A DNA stretch of 64,000 bases, taken from positions 1,029,628 to 1,093,627 of the forward strand of contig QEOQ01000206.1 in the NCBI GenBank assembly GCA_010279815.1. The letters are read 5' to 3'. A program made the position numbers and the translations under genes. Source of the stretch: Brachionus plicatilis. Taxonomy: Eukaryota; Rotifera; Eurotatoria; Ploima; Brachionidae. Positions 10,785 to 22,158 of the stretch are shown here, in pieces (the first letter of the stretch is position 1; each line of letters starts with the position of its first letter). Below the pieces are notes generated by a model. It did no database searches. It was not told the DNA's origin and saw only the letters and a program-made list of their open reading frames with translations.

Positions 10785-11522
10785 NNNNNNNNNNNNNNNN
10801 NNNNNNNNNNNNNNNNNNNNNNNNNNNNNNNNNNNNNNNNNNNNNNNNNNNNNNNNNNNNNNNNNNNNNNNNNNNNNNNNNNNNNNNNNNNNNNNNNNNN
10901 NNNNNNNNNNNNNNNNNNNNNNNNNNNNNNNNNNNNNNNNNNNNNNNNNNNNNNNNNNNNNNNNNNNNNNNNNNNNNNNNNNNNNNNNNNNNNNNNNNNN
11001 NNNNNNNNNNNNNNNNNNNNNNNNNNNNNNNNNNNNNNNNNNNNNNNNNNNNNNNNNNNNNNNNNNNNNNNNNNNNNNNNNNNNNNNNNNNNNNNNNNNN
11101 NNNNNNNNNNNNNNNNNNNNNNNNNNNNNNNNNNNNNNNNNNNNNNNNNNNNNNNNNNNNNNNNNNNNNNNNNNNNNNNNNNNNNNNNNNNNNNNNNNNN
11201 NNNNNNNNNNNNNNNNNNNNNNNNNNNNNNNNNNNNNNNNNNNNNNNNNNNNNNNNNNNNNNNNNNNNNNNNNNNNNNNNNNNNNNNNNNNNNNNNNNNN
11301 NNNNNNNNNNNNNNNNNNNNNNNNNNNNNNNNNNNNNNNNNNNNNNNNNNNNNNNNNNNNNNNNNNNNNNNNNNNNNNNNNNNNNNNNNNNNNNNNNNNN
11401 NNNNNNNNNNNNNNNNNNNNNNNNNNNNNNNNNNNNNNNNNNNNNNNNNNNNNNNNNNNNNNNNNNNNNNNNNNNNNNNNNNNNNNNNNNNNNNNNNNNN
11501 NNNNNNNNNNNNNNNNNNNNNN
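10785..11522. other. Assembly gap (738 N)
   Basis: A run of N only. Repeats or LINE fragments flank both sides. Confidence 1.
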
Positions 11523-11578
11523 TTTCAGAACTGGTTTTCTATTAATTATTAAATGAACAAAACTTTTTTTTTTTTCTT

Positions 11579-11630
11579 AAGGAGCTTATGCTCGAACATA
11601 AAAACAAATAAATAATAATAATAATAAAAT
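11579..11630 (+). repeat. LINE 3' end with simple-repeat tail
   Basis: AAGGAGCTTATGCTCGAACA followed by AAAACAAATAAATAATAATA matches, on the opposite strand, the end of the LINE at 60939-61690 (GAAGGAGCTCTAGCTCGGTA, then AAACAAATAAATAAATAA). This looks like a shared retrotransposon 3' terminus with a microsatellite tail. The body is lost in the gap. Confidence 0.65.
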
Positions 11631-11639
11631 ATCTATTAA

Positions 11640-11935
11640 AGCACTCAGTTATAAAGTAGATTGACTCCAAAATATTAGTGACACAAGACTTTTATTTCAC
11701 GAACCGGTGTTTCCTTTCTGAAATTAACTTGTTTTTATTAATGAACTAAACCATTACGTTTTGAATAATTTTTTCGATTAATTTGCACAGGATAATAGTA
11801 ATTGAAAATAGGTCTATAGTTTGAAGAATGAATTTTGCTGTCACTTTTGTAGATTGGTGTTATGTTATTTTGGCTCCATGCGGTAGGAAAAGCTGATGTG
11901 TTGAAAGAGCTTTTTAAAGATTCTTATTTTTTCTT
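11640..11935 (-). pseudogene. LINE reverse-transcriptase N-terminal fragment, degenerate
   Basis: The minus strand yields FPTAWSQNNITPIYKSDSK then HSSNYRP, a one-base frameshift, CKLIEKIIQNVMV, a stop, NKNKLISERKHRFVK, a stop, and KSCVTNILESIYFITE. This follows the order of motifs 0-2 in non-LTR reverse transcriptases (W..ANITPIYK, NYRPIS, K..EKII, QHGFR, S..TNLLE). The frameshift and stops show a dead copy. It is opposite in orientation to the LINE end at 11579. Confidence 0.85.
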
Positions 11936-13286
11936 TTTAATTTAAATCTCTGTTTAGAATATTAGAATAATTTTATCAAAACTAGAAAAATAACCTATAA
12001 CTTAAATTTTATTTTCTTAATTTTTACAGTAAAGTAAAAGTGGGTGATGCCGAAAAATCATCAAATTAACTGCTCCGATTTAAAAGAAACAATTTTTTTA
12101 TAAATCATCGTCTTAATAGACAGAAATAAGTGCAGAACCGATATTTTGGTAATATGTTCATTATTAAAAAAAGTAAATCCAAAAAATTATTTATAATTCA
12201 GAATCTAGAATAATTGTTGGAGGTTATTAAGTTAAACTACGACTATCTAAAAAAAAGTTGTCGGAATTTTGGCTTTAAAATTTTTTTTTGGTAGAATATC
12301 GGCATACTTTCTCAGGTAAAATGTGATTAAAGTATTTTTTTTGGTGGAATTTTTGGAAAGAACCATTATTCATGCTTTCAACTAAATTACATCTTTGAAC
12401 CTGAGAGAAATTTATTTTAGCATATTTCAAGAAGTTAAGCGGCTTACGGTTAAATTCACTGATCTATTGTCATATTGTACAAAATGTACTTTATACCCCT
12501 CTCAGTTCCTTCTAATTTCCTTCTTACTTTTTTTACTGTAAAAAAAATCTATTGACTTTAAAAATTTATAAGTTCTTCTATTTTTGTAATTTTCCGTGCC
12601 GTAGCTTTTATCATTATTATTATTATTAATATTATTATTGTAGGTTTTATACAGATCCTTCAAAAAAATTAATTCCCTCTAAAATTTTCAAAAGAATCAA
12701 CAGAAAAATACCAGTAATATCATTTTTAAATTTTTTCAAATTAATTCTTTGATCAGTTGGTTTTTTGAGTAAGGTTTTTTTTTATTTAAATATAAAAATT
12801 CGTTTTTTTAAATAAACAAAGTTGAAGAATTGAGAATTTAGTTTATTTTTCATTTTATTTTATTTATTAAATTTCAATATTTTCTTGTATGTATATATAT
12901 ATTTTTTTTGCCTTAAAATAAAGTACTCGGTTTTAAATTAAAAGTTAAATAAAAAAATAAAATCTAAAATAATTTTTGTTGATAAGACTGAGTAGACGAA
13001 AAAAAAATTCAAAAATTTATAAATAAAATAGAAAATCCGTGTGCAAAATTCGATTCCTATCTGGATTCAAAATGCCTCTAGCAAGTTTTAAAATAAAATA
13101 TTCGTTGGTTTAATATGATTAAAAATGTTTACATAAAATAAATGAATACTACAAAGTTCCATCAAAAAAGGATGAAATTTAAATTAGCTCAATTTTAGGC
13201 AATATTCCAATTTCTTGGTCGATTCAAGCCACCTTTAAAAATTTTTATTATCCACTTTACAAAAAGAGCAACAAGTTAAGTTGAAT
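11936..13286. other. Downstream flank of SOS with an ATT microsatellite
   Basis: No gene seen. A short ATT/ATTATT repeat lies at about 12610-12645, and a TATATATA stretch near 12890. The 3' UTR of SOS is expected at the right end. Confidence 0.6.
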
Positions 13287-16200
13287 TTAGTTTTTTTTGG
13301 CTGGCCTTGGTGGAATCGGAGGTGGCATCGACAGCTTACTTGATGACGCATGCTGTCCACCAGTGCTTAAGTTGCTTCTAATAACTACAGGAGGTTGATG
13401 TGGCGGCGATGGCGGTCTTTGACTTGGTGCCGGTGGCAAAACTTTTGACCTATCATACGAAGGTGTCATTGGAAAAATGGGAGACACTTCATCAATTGAA
13501 TGCTTCAAATTATTATCTGAACCTTCGTTAAAATCCGGAAATGCAAATACCAAATTTTGGTTGTTATTTTCATTTTTCGCACTGTTGCCATTTATTTTAA
13601 GCTCATTGTTCAAACTTGGCGATGAAGATGAGCTTTTGTGAAAATAAGTTTTATTATCAAAACATTTGCTTCCTTTGTGGTTGTGCATAAAAGCTGGATT
13701 TGTGATCAATGGATAGCTTAGGACTGCGTTGGCCGAGTCGAAGACATCTTCGTAGTTTGGCGGAGGTGAATTTGGTGCTGACGATGATGAGTCGGCGGAA
13801 GAAAGAGACAGCTTTTGTCCATGGGTGTTTGTTTGTTCGTAGTTATGAGACAATTGAAAGGAAGAAGAGGACGAGGCTGATTTGGAATGAGAAAAGGCAG
13901 CATTTTTGGCATTATTGAGTGGAGAGCTGGATGAAGAGAAAATATTTGAAATCGAGTCATCACTAGGCTTCAAGCTGTTGTGGTTTGAGCTATTCGATCT
14001 CTTGTAAAGTAGCTCGCTTGAATTTTCCTCTCGGCTTATGCAGTAAGATGTAACCGAGCTGTTTATTGTTTTTGAGGCTTTTTGACTAGTCAAACCATTA
14101 GGCCGAGTCGAGCTATTTTTGTATACCGGAGCCATAAATTGTTTTGATGTATTCAGTACATTGGTCTTCTTTTCCACTCGAGTTGCCGAGTGAGATCTGT
14201 GAGACTCGTTGAGTCTAGATGCATTCTGATTTGACTTGGCCACGCACCGGACTGGCGGTGACTTGAGAGCGTAGTTGCGTATCCGCGGAAAGTTGTTTAT
14301 GTCATTAGGCTCTATTTGCCTTGACTTGTTGTACAGCAGTGTGTCGACTTTGTCCTCTATTTTTTTCGATTCTGAATGGTCCGGAGTTCCCGGTGTGGCC
14401 TCCAGTTCTTGTTTGGCAGCCTCGAAATAATTCTCGATATCCTCTAATAGATAGGCCCTAATGTTATTGTTTACGCGGTACTTGTAGCTAACTGATTGAT
14501 ATTGGAGTAGGTCGTTGACAAACTCGACCAAGAGACGGTACTTAGAAAAGTTGATCAAGTTTGGTGCAGATTCGCTGGACGAGTCTGACAGACTGCTTTC
14601 ACTTGTGTCCAATTTGCTGTCGCTAGAACAGGACAATTTTTTCTGATCATCAGCAATGCATTCATTTTGCTTTTGTACATTCATCTTGTTCCATTCGTGA
14701 GTTTTCATGATAATTGATAAATGGAATCCAATAAATGGAATACATGGCGGAGAGCATTTCTTTAATCTTGAAAATAGATAAGTTTATTTTATAAGTTTTT
14801 ATTTGATATAAACTAATTTCAATTGAGTTGAACTAGAAATCAGAATTTTGTGTGGTTAAATTGTGTTTTTCTAAAGCTCATCTGTTAATTTGTAGAAAAT
14901 TAAAAAAATATATTAGAATTTAAAATTATGATATTAATTTTTTGATAAATTTTAATTTTTTTAGAGATTTAAGTTGTTGTACAATCAGAAATGATAGATT
15001 TTAATTTCTAGTAGAGCTTTAAAATACGTATTATTTAACTTTAAGCTAGATATTAGTTCATTTTTTTTTCCCAAAATTAAAAAAAGGGTCTCCCTTTTCA
15101 ACACAAAAAAATAATCATTCAACACAATTTCAAAACGCTCAGCACAAAACGATTTCTTCTCAACACAAAAATTAATGGCTTGTTGGGAAAATTTTAAAAA
15201 ATTTATTCAAGAACTGTTATAAATTTGAGCTTAACAGTGAGAAATGTTCTTGCAAGTTTTTCACTAAATTAAGATATTGTTCACATTTTTTGGCATTAAG
15301 AGTACTGCTTAAAAAAAGGACCAATTTGTCAATAAACCTAAAAGAGGTAGAGCAAAAATGCGGGAAAATGGTTTTCTAGAGACTAATTTTTTTTAATTTA
15401 TTTTCTTTAAGCTTCGAAATTTACTTTATTTACCTAACTTCCGCTTATAAATATCATTAAATAAAATTTAGAATTAAAAATAAATCTTTTTTATTATAAA
15501 TATTTTTGTGTTGAAAAAAAATTTCCTTTAAGAATTTTTTTGTGTTAAAGGTTTTTTTTAAATATAATTTTTTGCGCTGAGAAGAAATCGAATTGTGTTG
15601 AATGTTTTTTTCATTGTGTTAATCAGAAATTGATTGTGCTGAAATAATATTCCCTTAAAAAAATATTCTTTACATGTCAAAAAATTTCTTTAAAAATTAA
15701 TGATTTAAATTTTTTACAAACTAAAATTTGATACAAATTAATTACACATAACTTAATTTTATAATTTTACATAACTTTTACGCTATTTCGTTTAGTAATA
15801 GAAGAAGCATTCGACGAAATTATTTATTGTAGTATTAATAATTAAACAGAATAAATTGATTTGATTTTTTTTAATTTAAATTGATGCAAATTATTTTTCA
15901 TTAGTTCAGTCTTTTTTTTTGATAATGACGTGAAAATTTTATATAATTTTTGTAGATAATTTTTCATACCCAAATATCTCATAAAAACAAAAAAATTTCC
16001 TCCCATTATTTATGTTCAATTCACAATTATATTACATCAGATTTTTTTAATTTATTCAAATTTTTGAATTTTTTAAATCAGGAAATTTGAAAAAAAAGAA
16101 AGCAATTTTATATAAATCGTAGAAGTATTAAAAACTTATTTTGCAAAAAAAAAATTTCAATTTAATTGAATTAATCTTTCTAAGGAATTTCTATTTGAAA

Positions 16201-19200
16201 TTTCGCATATTAAAATAAAATTGTTTTATAAATTTGATACATATTAATTATAATAAAATTTTGATATTTTTAGAAAAATCATTTCAAAGAATAGAAGCTC
16301 CTTTAAGATATTTAAAAATCTTATTCAGTATCCAAATTAATGATTAACTGAAAGATTATTTTTTGAGAATAACTTTCAATAATTTTTCATGAGATAAATT
16401 TAAGCTCTTTTTCAAGAATTTTTTTTTTAATTAAAAATTAAATTATAAGGTTTTGAAATTTATTTTTTAATCTAATTTTTTTTTCGTTTTTTAGACTTTT
16501 CAAATTTAAACTAAGAAAAGGGAATAAAAGATTTAAAAAAATTAGCCAAGAAAGAAATTTATATTTTTTTGCTAAAAAAACCTACACTCATCAAGATTGT
16601 GAAAAAAAAAAACAGCAGATGTAAATTACAAAAATTATTACAAAAGGCCAAATTTTTTATTGATATTTTTAATTTATAATTATCTTAATTTTATTGTACA
16701 TCTTTTTTGATCGAAAAATCACATTAAAATTTAAAAAGATAAAAAAAATAATAAAGCACTCTCAAAACTTTTCAGACGCGTCCAAAAGCTGATTAATATT
16801 TTTGAAAAGAGCATATTTTTTTACAATTAAATAAAAAAAATGTTGCCTTGAAAAATCGAAAAAACAACTTTTAAGACTCTGCGACAATACACTCTGATTT
16901 TTTGACGATTTCATTTTTTTTCCAAAAAGCGAAATGTTTTTCGAAGTTTTGCATGTTTTTTTATCAATTGAAATTTAAATGTGATAATTTTTTTTCAGAT
17001 GAAAAAAAGTTGTACAGTAAAATTCAGGTAATAAACAAAAAATTCAAAAAAATTCGACCTTTAGAAAATAATTTTTGTTTTTTGTTATTTACACCCAGTG
17101 TTGGTTTTTCTATTTTTACTTTTAACACAAACTAGTAGTAAAATTCAATCAACATTTAAAAAATCGACTTCCTCTGATTCTATGCTAAAAATTGAGTTGT
17201 CATTTAGTGGCTCTTGGCTGATTGAATTCCTCAAATAATGTTTAATCGTCCTTAAGACAGAAAAAGACCTTTCTGCATTTGCATTTGCATCTGGCACAGA
17301 CTTGTGCGTAAGTCAAAAAATTAAGTCATTTTTAAGTCATTTTTTGGTTAAGTCAAAGATTTGACTTGACTTAAGATTTTTTTTTTAAAGTTAAGTCATT
17401 TGACTTGACTTGACTTAGAATGACTTGAATTTCAAAAAATTTAATTTGTGTTTTCGAAGGAATTTGATAAAAAAATCTTCTGATTAATTTTCTAATATTT
17501 ACAACATTAAAATTTAAAGAATCATAATTAGGATTGGATGCTTGTTACCCGTTTTATATTGACTTTCCCAAAAAAAATTCAAGTCATTCTAAGTCAAGTC
17601 AAGTCAAATGACTTAACTTAAAAAAAAAAATCTTAAGTCAAGTCAAATGATTTAACTTTAAAAAAAAATCTTAAGTCAAGTCAAATGATTTAACTTTAAA
17701 AAAAAAAATCTTAAGTCAAGTCCGTGATTTGACTTTGACTTTGACTTAGTGACTTACGCACAAGTCTGATTTGGCATCGTGAAATTTCATACAAAACTTC
17801 CATTACAAAAATTAAAAAATTTTATAACTTTTGTTCTAGATGTCAAAAACTTGTTTTGTAAATGAAACAAAGTGAAACAACTGTTGTTTCACCTTCTGCA
17901 GAAGTCTGCAAAATCTGTGCAAATTTTGGAAAATTGCACCCTATTTAAAACTATTAAAAATAAAGGGGAATTTATTTGCACAGGTTTTGCAGACTTCTGC
18001 AGAAGGTGAAACAACAGTTGTTTCACTTTGTTTCATTTACAAAACAAGTTTTTGACATTTAGAACAAAAGTTATAAAATTTTTTAATTTTTGTAATGGAA
18101 GTTTTGTATGAAATTTCACAATGGCTTTGCATTTGAAATTGGAACAAAAAAAATTCTAAACAAAGTAAAAGCTTCAAAAAAAAACCTTGCTAACATTATC
18201 TTTTTTCATATGGATGAATAATTTTTTTTAAATAAATCTGAAATTTTTAAAATCTTTTAATTCCTTAAAAATCCAATCAAAATGGTGGGACGGTTTTTTG
18301 GTTCAATTTATTTTACTGAATTCAAAAGTCAACTTACCTCTCAAAATAGCCTTTGTCATGGTGGTCGAAAAGCTTTTTGAAAATCTCGTACATCCTGTGC
18401 TGTTCTAGGCCGGACTTTTCCCTGGTGATGGCCAAACGAGTGGTAAACGAAGTTTCGAACGCAGCGTAAATCTCTTTGAGTCCACTGAAGTTGTTCAATT
18501 CGTAGAAATAGGCTGCAATGTCGAGCAGTCTGTGCACCACAGCAATTCTCTCCTCCAAATTTTGCGTGTCCACAATACACTTGGCGTACCAGTAGGTAAA
18601 TTTGTTGGACAAAGTGATCAACTTGGACACATTGGGCGACAGCTTGAACTTTTGCTCGGGCTTGTTCCATCCGAGACTGATCAGCTCGTTTGGCTTGATC
18701 GCCTTGAACAGCTCTTCCTCCATCAAAGTGGCCTGTCGGGCGAACTCAAGCGGATGAATGGTCAAAATGTCGTACGGATGCGTGCTCTCCAAATGGGTCT
18801 CGAACGGCGGATAGACTGGCGGATAGACCAGATCGCCGATGTCGTGCTCGCCGGACAAGTCTTCGTTGGTGGATGTGGACGACGAGCGCGACGACACGTT
18901 CGACAGGGACGTGTTGGACGACGACGAGCTCGATATTTTCCTCTTGAATATATTCTTCAAGTTGGTCATGTCCACTTGGTTCTGTTTGGCAAACGCGTCC
19001 TCGTTCATCTGTCTCTGGGCCATCTGTGCCTCGTACTGGGCCTTTTTCTTTTGCACAGTCTTGCTCAACACGTGCTCAAAGCGCTTGTAGCTCTTGCCTA
19101 TTTTTTCCACAAGCTGCATCAAACTCTGCATCAAATCAGCATCGTTGGCAAAGTCCTCGTTGAAATAGCCCTCGAGCCAGTGTTTGATCAAGTTGATCAC

Positions 19201-22158
19201 CTTCAATCTAATCGGCTGCTGGTACTCTCGTCTGTAGCGCTTCAGCAGCTCTCGTTCTGTTATGGTCCCACTGTTGAAGTTGTACTGGTCCTTGACCAGG
19301 TCGAGATTTAGATCGGGTACGTCGAATCGGCGCCACAGCAGCGTCAAAAGCTCCCTGGGTGTCGTAAACTTGCGGTAGAACATGAGAAAAGTGGCCGAAA
19401 ATTTGTGATGTACACAGCGGTGATGAGTGAGCCTCTCGACCAGTTTGACAAGAGTGGCCGCTTTGATAAACAAACCGTCCGAGTTGTAACAAGAGTTGGC
19501 ATTGGCCTTTTCGAACACGATGGTGTCGGCCGAGTCGGCCTGGTCGAATATATAGCCGGGCGGCGGAATGGGCAACGGGTTGTTCTGCTTGTGCTCGTTG
19601 GTCATGTCTCTGAGGAGGCCGTCTATTTCGAGCTTGTAGAACGAGTAGCACAGCATGGACATCCACGTGTACTTGTCGCTGGCCGACTCCGCAATAAACA
19701 ACACAAACTCGTGCTCGCACTTGTCCGCCGACTGGCCTACACTGGACACGGCCGACTCGGACGCCACATGCAGCTCGAAGCAATTTTCGTCATCGCGGTC
19801 CCTCAACACATACTTGTCCAGCTCAATCGACTCCTTGAACCGGTAGGGCCTGGTCGGCGAGCCCAGATTGGCCGCCAACAGCGGACTGGTCTGATGCTTC
19901 TTGGCCAATATCAACAAACCGTCGAACAGATACACATACCGCTTGGACACTCTGAGCTTGGACTGGGCGCCCACGTGACTCCTCAGGTCACCGCACTGCT
20001 GTATCGGCTGGCTCGTCTTGCATATCTGAACGCTGCCCTCGTACAAATAGGCAAAGCGAAGATTGGAACACGTCAACGTGGCCGTTTTGGTCACACTCGA
20101 GCTTTGAGTGGTCGACACTATTTGGTGTATGTGAGCGGGCAGCTTGAGCGAGTCCACCGAGCTGTATACCTCTCGCCACTTTTTGTCGTTGAGCAGACAA
20201 ATGTTGTGGGCGAGAGCGGCCGCTTTGCTAGTGGCCATGGAGCCCACACTGGCCTGACCGATGCTCACACTGGAGCTGGTCGAGTGGGGATGACGCTCGA
20301 GCGGCTGAAATTGATGCGGCTGAAAAATCCTAAAGCTGGTCTCGATGGGCCGTTTTTTTGAGCTGACAAAATCTTTGTCTTTCAACGAGAACACGACCGG
20401 CTTCAGAGTGTCCAGTGTGTCGCCGAGGAACGCACGGTCGTCCTCGTTGAACGACAACTGTTGGAGCACGCCGATCGTTTCGTTTAGATACAAAAAGTAG
20501 TAGACGGGCCCGAGCAGCAGCTTGGGCAGCAAGTACTTGCCGATTTTGAGGAGGCCGGGCGCGCTCAAATCCAGCTGTTTGCAGAAGGCGGCCTCGGCGA
20601 ACAATTTCTGCATGCTGGAGCGGAGCGCCGAGTAGTCGGTGACAGTGTCGGCGAACGTTTTGTAGACGTCGAACTCGGCGCCTTCGGCCAGCTCCCAGAA
20701 CTGGTGTCCGACGAGCAGCGGCTGGTTGAGGCTCTCGTGCTCTTGTCTGGCAGTTTGCTGCGTGGAGACGGCGTCGTCGAGCAGCTCGCTGAGTCTGAGC
20801 GCGCAGTCGTACACGTCGTTTATGTTGCCGAATATGGACTGGATGGAGTGGTGGTCGGAAGCGTGCTTCACGAACAAATGCATGAATATGTGGCGCAGTA
20901 TTTCCAGGTCGGTCAAGTGCTCCCGCAGCTCGGACATGAACTCTTTGACTCGAAGGTAGTATTTGAGGTTGACGTTTTCGTAGGTGATCGACTCGGGGCA
21001 TATGGTCGACGAGTCGCTGGTGCACTCGTCCGGGTTGGACGTGGAGATGGTCGAGTCGTTGGAGCGCGCCAGGCCTGGCAGTGACACTATGGACATGGTC
21101 GAGTGGCGCATCAGGGACCGGTTGGGAAAGAAAAAGTTGGGCCCCGCTGGACCGAACGGGCCGAGCACGTACGCTACGTGGCTGAAGTCGTCGTCGTCGT
21201 CGTCGAACTCGTCGTTGATGTCGCTTGACTCTGAGTCGTCGAATATCAAATCGCTGCTTTGCGGAGTAGATGTAGAGAAAAATAGCTTTTTCAATTTGGA
21301 ATCTCCTTCTATAGATATATTTACATCTCTTTTGTTAATTATGTACTGGTTCAAGTGTCTAGAATAGATGCTGCTGAGTCTTAGAATGTCTTTGGTAATG
21401 TGTTCTAGGATGGCGACCAAGAAAATGGTCACCTGAATGTCTAGCTTGGGCGATTGGTATGTTTCGACTAGAAGATTGTGCATTTTCTCGAGCGGAAATG
21501 AAAATATGTAAGTGGGATTGTTGTTCGAGTCGCTCGAATTGGAAGTTATTTGCGGCGATGTGAGAATGGAGAGCGAATTGGCACTGGACGTGTTCATCAC
21601 TTTGGAAAGAAAGCGGTTTTTTTTGCTCGAGCCGAGAACATTTTTGCATCTTTCAACCTTTTTGAAGGCCCGAGCGCACGCGTCCTCCGAGTACGAACGC
21701 GGCAGCACTTGCTTTACACGCAGCTCGGCCTCGTCCAGATTGGTGATAGGATAAAAATGCACCTGTTGCGAGCTCGAGTTGGACATGATTAGAGCGCAAG
21801 TTTGCTCGGGCGAATGGTCATTTAGGCTTGACGATGCCAGAATGATCGAGTCCAGAACTTCCAACACTAGGTATTCGATGTGCTCCAACGCTTCATTTTC
21901 TAGTTTTAGATAAACACATTCAGTTGACTTTTTGCTATTGAAGCTGTTGTTTTCACCTGAAAATCCTTCCTTTTGCACATCGGTAGACAAAAAGTTGATG
22001 CTTTGGGTGAGCAGATGCTTATTAGAGCCATTGTTGAGCACTCTTGTTTTGACGTTGGGTGCATTGTGCAGACTTGGACCGGACGAAAGAGAGGACGCAG
22101 ACAAAGAGATGGACGATGTAAGAGTGGATGTGATTGGGGTGTTTGTGGTAGCAAACAT
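13287..22158 (-). CDS. SOS: Son of sevenless (Ras guanine-nucleotide exchange factor)
   Basis: Exon 1 (22158-18338) and exon 2 (14766-13287) join in phase inside the catalytic domain, giving YFER-LKKCSPPCIPF and 1766 residues (human SOS1 is about 1330). Domain order, approximate: histone-fold pair (75-290, with FPLEKMHNLLVETY), DH (395-620), PH (660-880), REM (905-1050, with IKAATLVKLVERL), CDC25 (1130-1420, with HPLEFARQATLMEEELFKAI and the helical hairpin PCIPFIGFHLSII), and a long low-complexity Ser/Pro tail ending MPPPIPPRPAKKN, a typical Grb2 SH3 ligand. After the hairpin, LINFSKYRLL, DTLLYNKSRQIEP and YALKSPPVR follow the SOS order. SOS couples receptor tyrosine kinases, through Grb2, to GDP release from Ras at the plasma membrane. 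Exon 1 is far more GC-rich than its surroundings, and the only intron (3.57 kb) is packed with transposon remains. The extra length lies in Ser/Asp-rich inserts. Confidence 0.95.
15085..15662. repeat. Foldback element built from repeated CAACACAA words (SOS intron)
   Basis: The left half carries TTCAACACAAAA, TTCAACACAATTT, CTCAGCACAAAA and CTCAACACAAAA. The right half carries the complements TTTTGTGTTGAA, TTTGTGTTAAAG, TTGCGCTGAGAAGAAATCG and AATTGTGTTGAATG. CGATTTCTTCTCA near 15149 pairs with TGAGAAGAAATCG near 15577. It is non-coding, and no target duplication is evident. Confidence 0.6.
16560..17100. repeat. Degenerate copy of the interior of the 57876-58977 element (SOS intron)
   Basis: ACTCATCAAGATTGTGAAAA at about 16588 corresponds to ACTCATCAAGATTACGAAAA at about 57982. 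AAAAATCGAAAAAACAACTT near 16852 corresponds to AAAAATCGAAAGAACAACTT near 58284, with CTGATTTTTTG following in both. The terminal CAGA..TTGTTTAAAAGTC repeats are not present here, so this is an eroded copy or an independently derived element. Confidence 0.6.
17297..17768. repeat. hAT-type MITE, 472 bp, rich in AAGTCA words
   Basis: The termini CAGACTTGTGCGTAAGTCA and TGACTTACGCACAAGTCTG are perfect inverted repeats. Flanks ATCTGGCA (17289-17296) and ATTTGGCA (17769-17776) form an 8-bp target duplication with one mismatch. Both arms consist of alternating TTAAGTCA/TGACTT blocks separated by poly-A or poly-T. It is inserted at the edge of the next MITE (17773-18125). Confidence 0.9.
17773..18125. 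repeat. Foldback MITE inside the hAT pseudogene
   Basis: Arms of about 150 bp are near-perfect complements (GTGAAATTTCATACAAAACT at the left; AGTTTTGTATGAAATTTCAC at the right). The flanking host duplication TTTGCATCT/TTTGCATTT is seen when the younger MITE at 17297-17768 is ignored. It shares the GGCA..GTGAAATTT start with the element at 5655-6005. The paired block TTCTGCAGAAGTCTGCAAAA lies near the centre of the fold. Confidence 0.85.

Larger units (their letters stand above)
17145..18205 (-). pseudogene. hAT transposase C-terminal dimerisation domain, split by two MITEs
   Basis: The minus strand at 17296-17145 reads NAERSFSVLRTIKHYLRNSI, then SQEPLNDNSIF, ending at a TGA. This is the hAT C-terminal dimerisation signature. 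On the far side of two insertions, about 18190-18126 reads EAFTLFRIFFVPISNA. Treating the insertions as absent joins PISNA directly to NAERSFS in frame, so the two elements landed inside this gene. Further upstream the frame degrades in an A/T homopolymer near 18170. hAT transposases act on 8-bp target sites, which matches the duplications around the MITEs. It is a fossil in the SOS intron, opposite to nothing coding. Confidence 0.85.

Noticed and set aside
13709..13963. Small open frames on both strands inside SOS exon 2
   Set aside because: They overlap the verified SOS C-terminal tail in other frames.
18532..21084. Long plus-strand and alternate-frame open frames across SOS exon 1
   Set aside because: They are shadows caused by the high GC content of the real exon. 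They contain no domain, and the SOS reading in the other frame is unambiguous.
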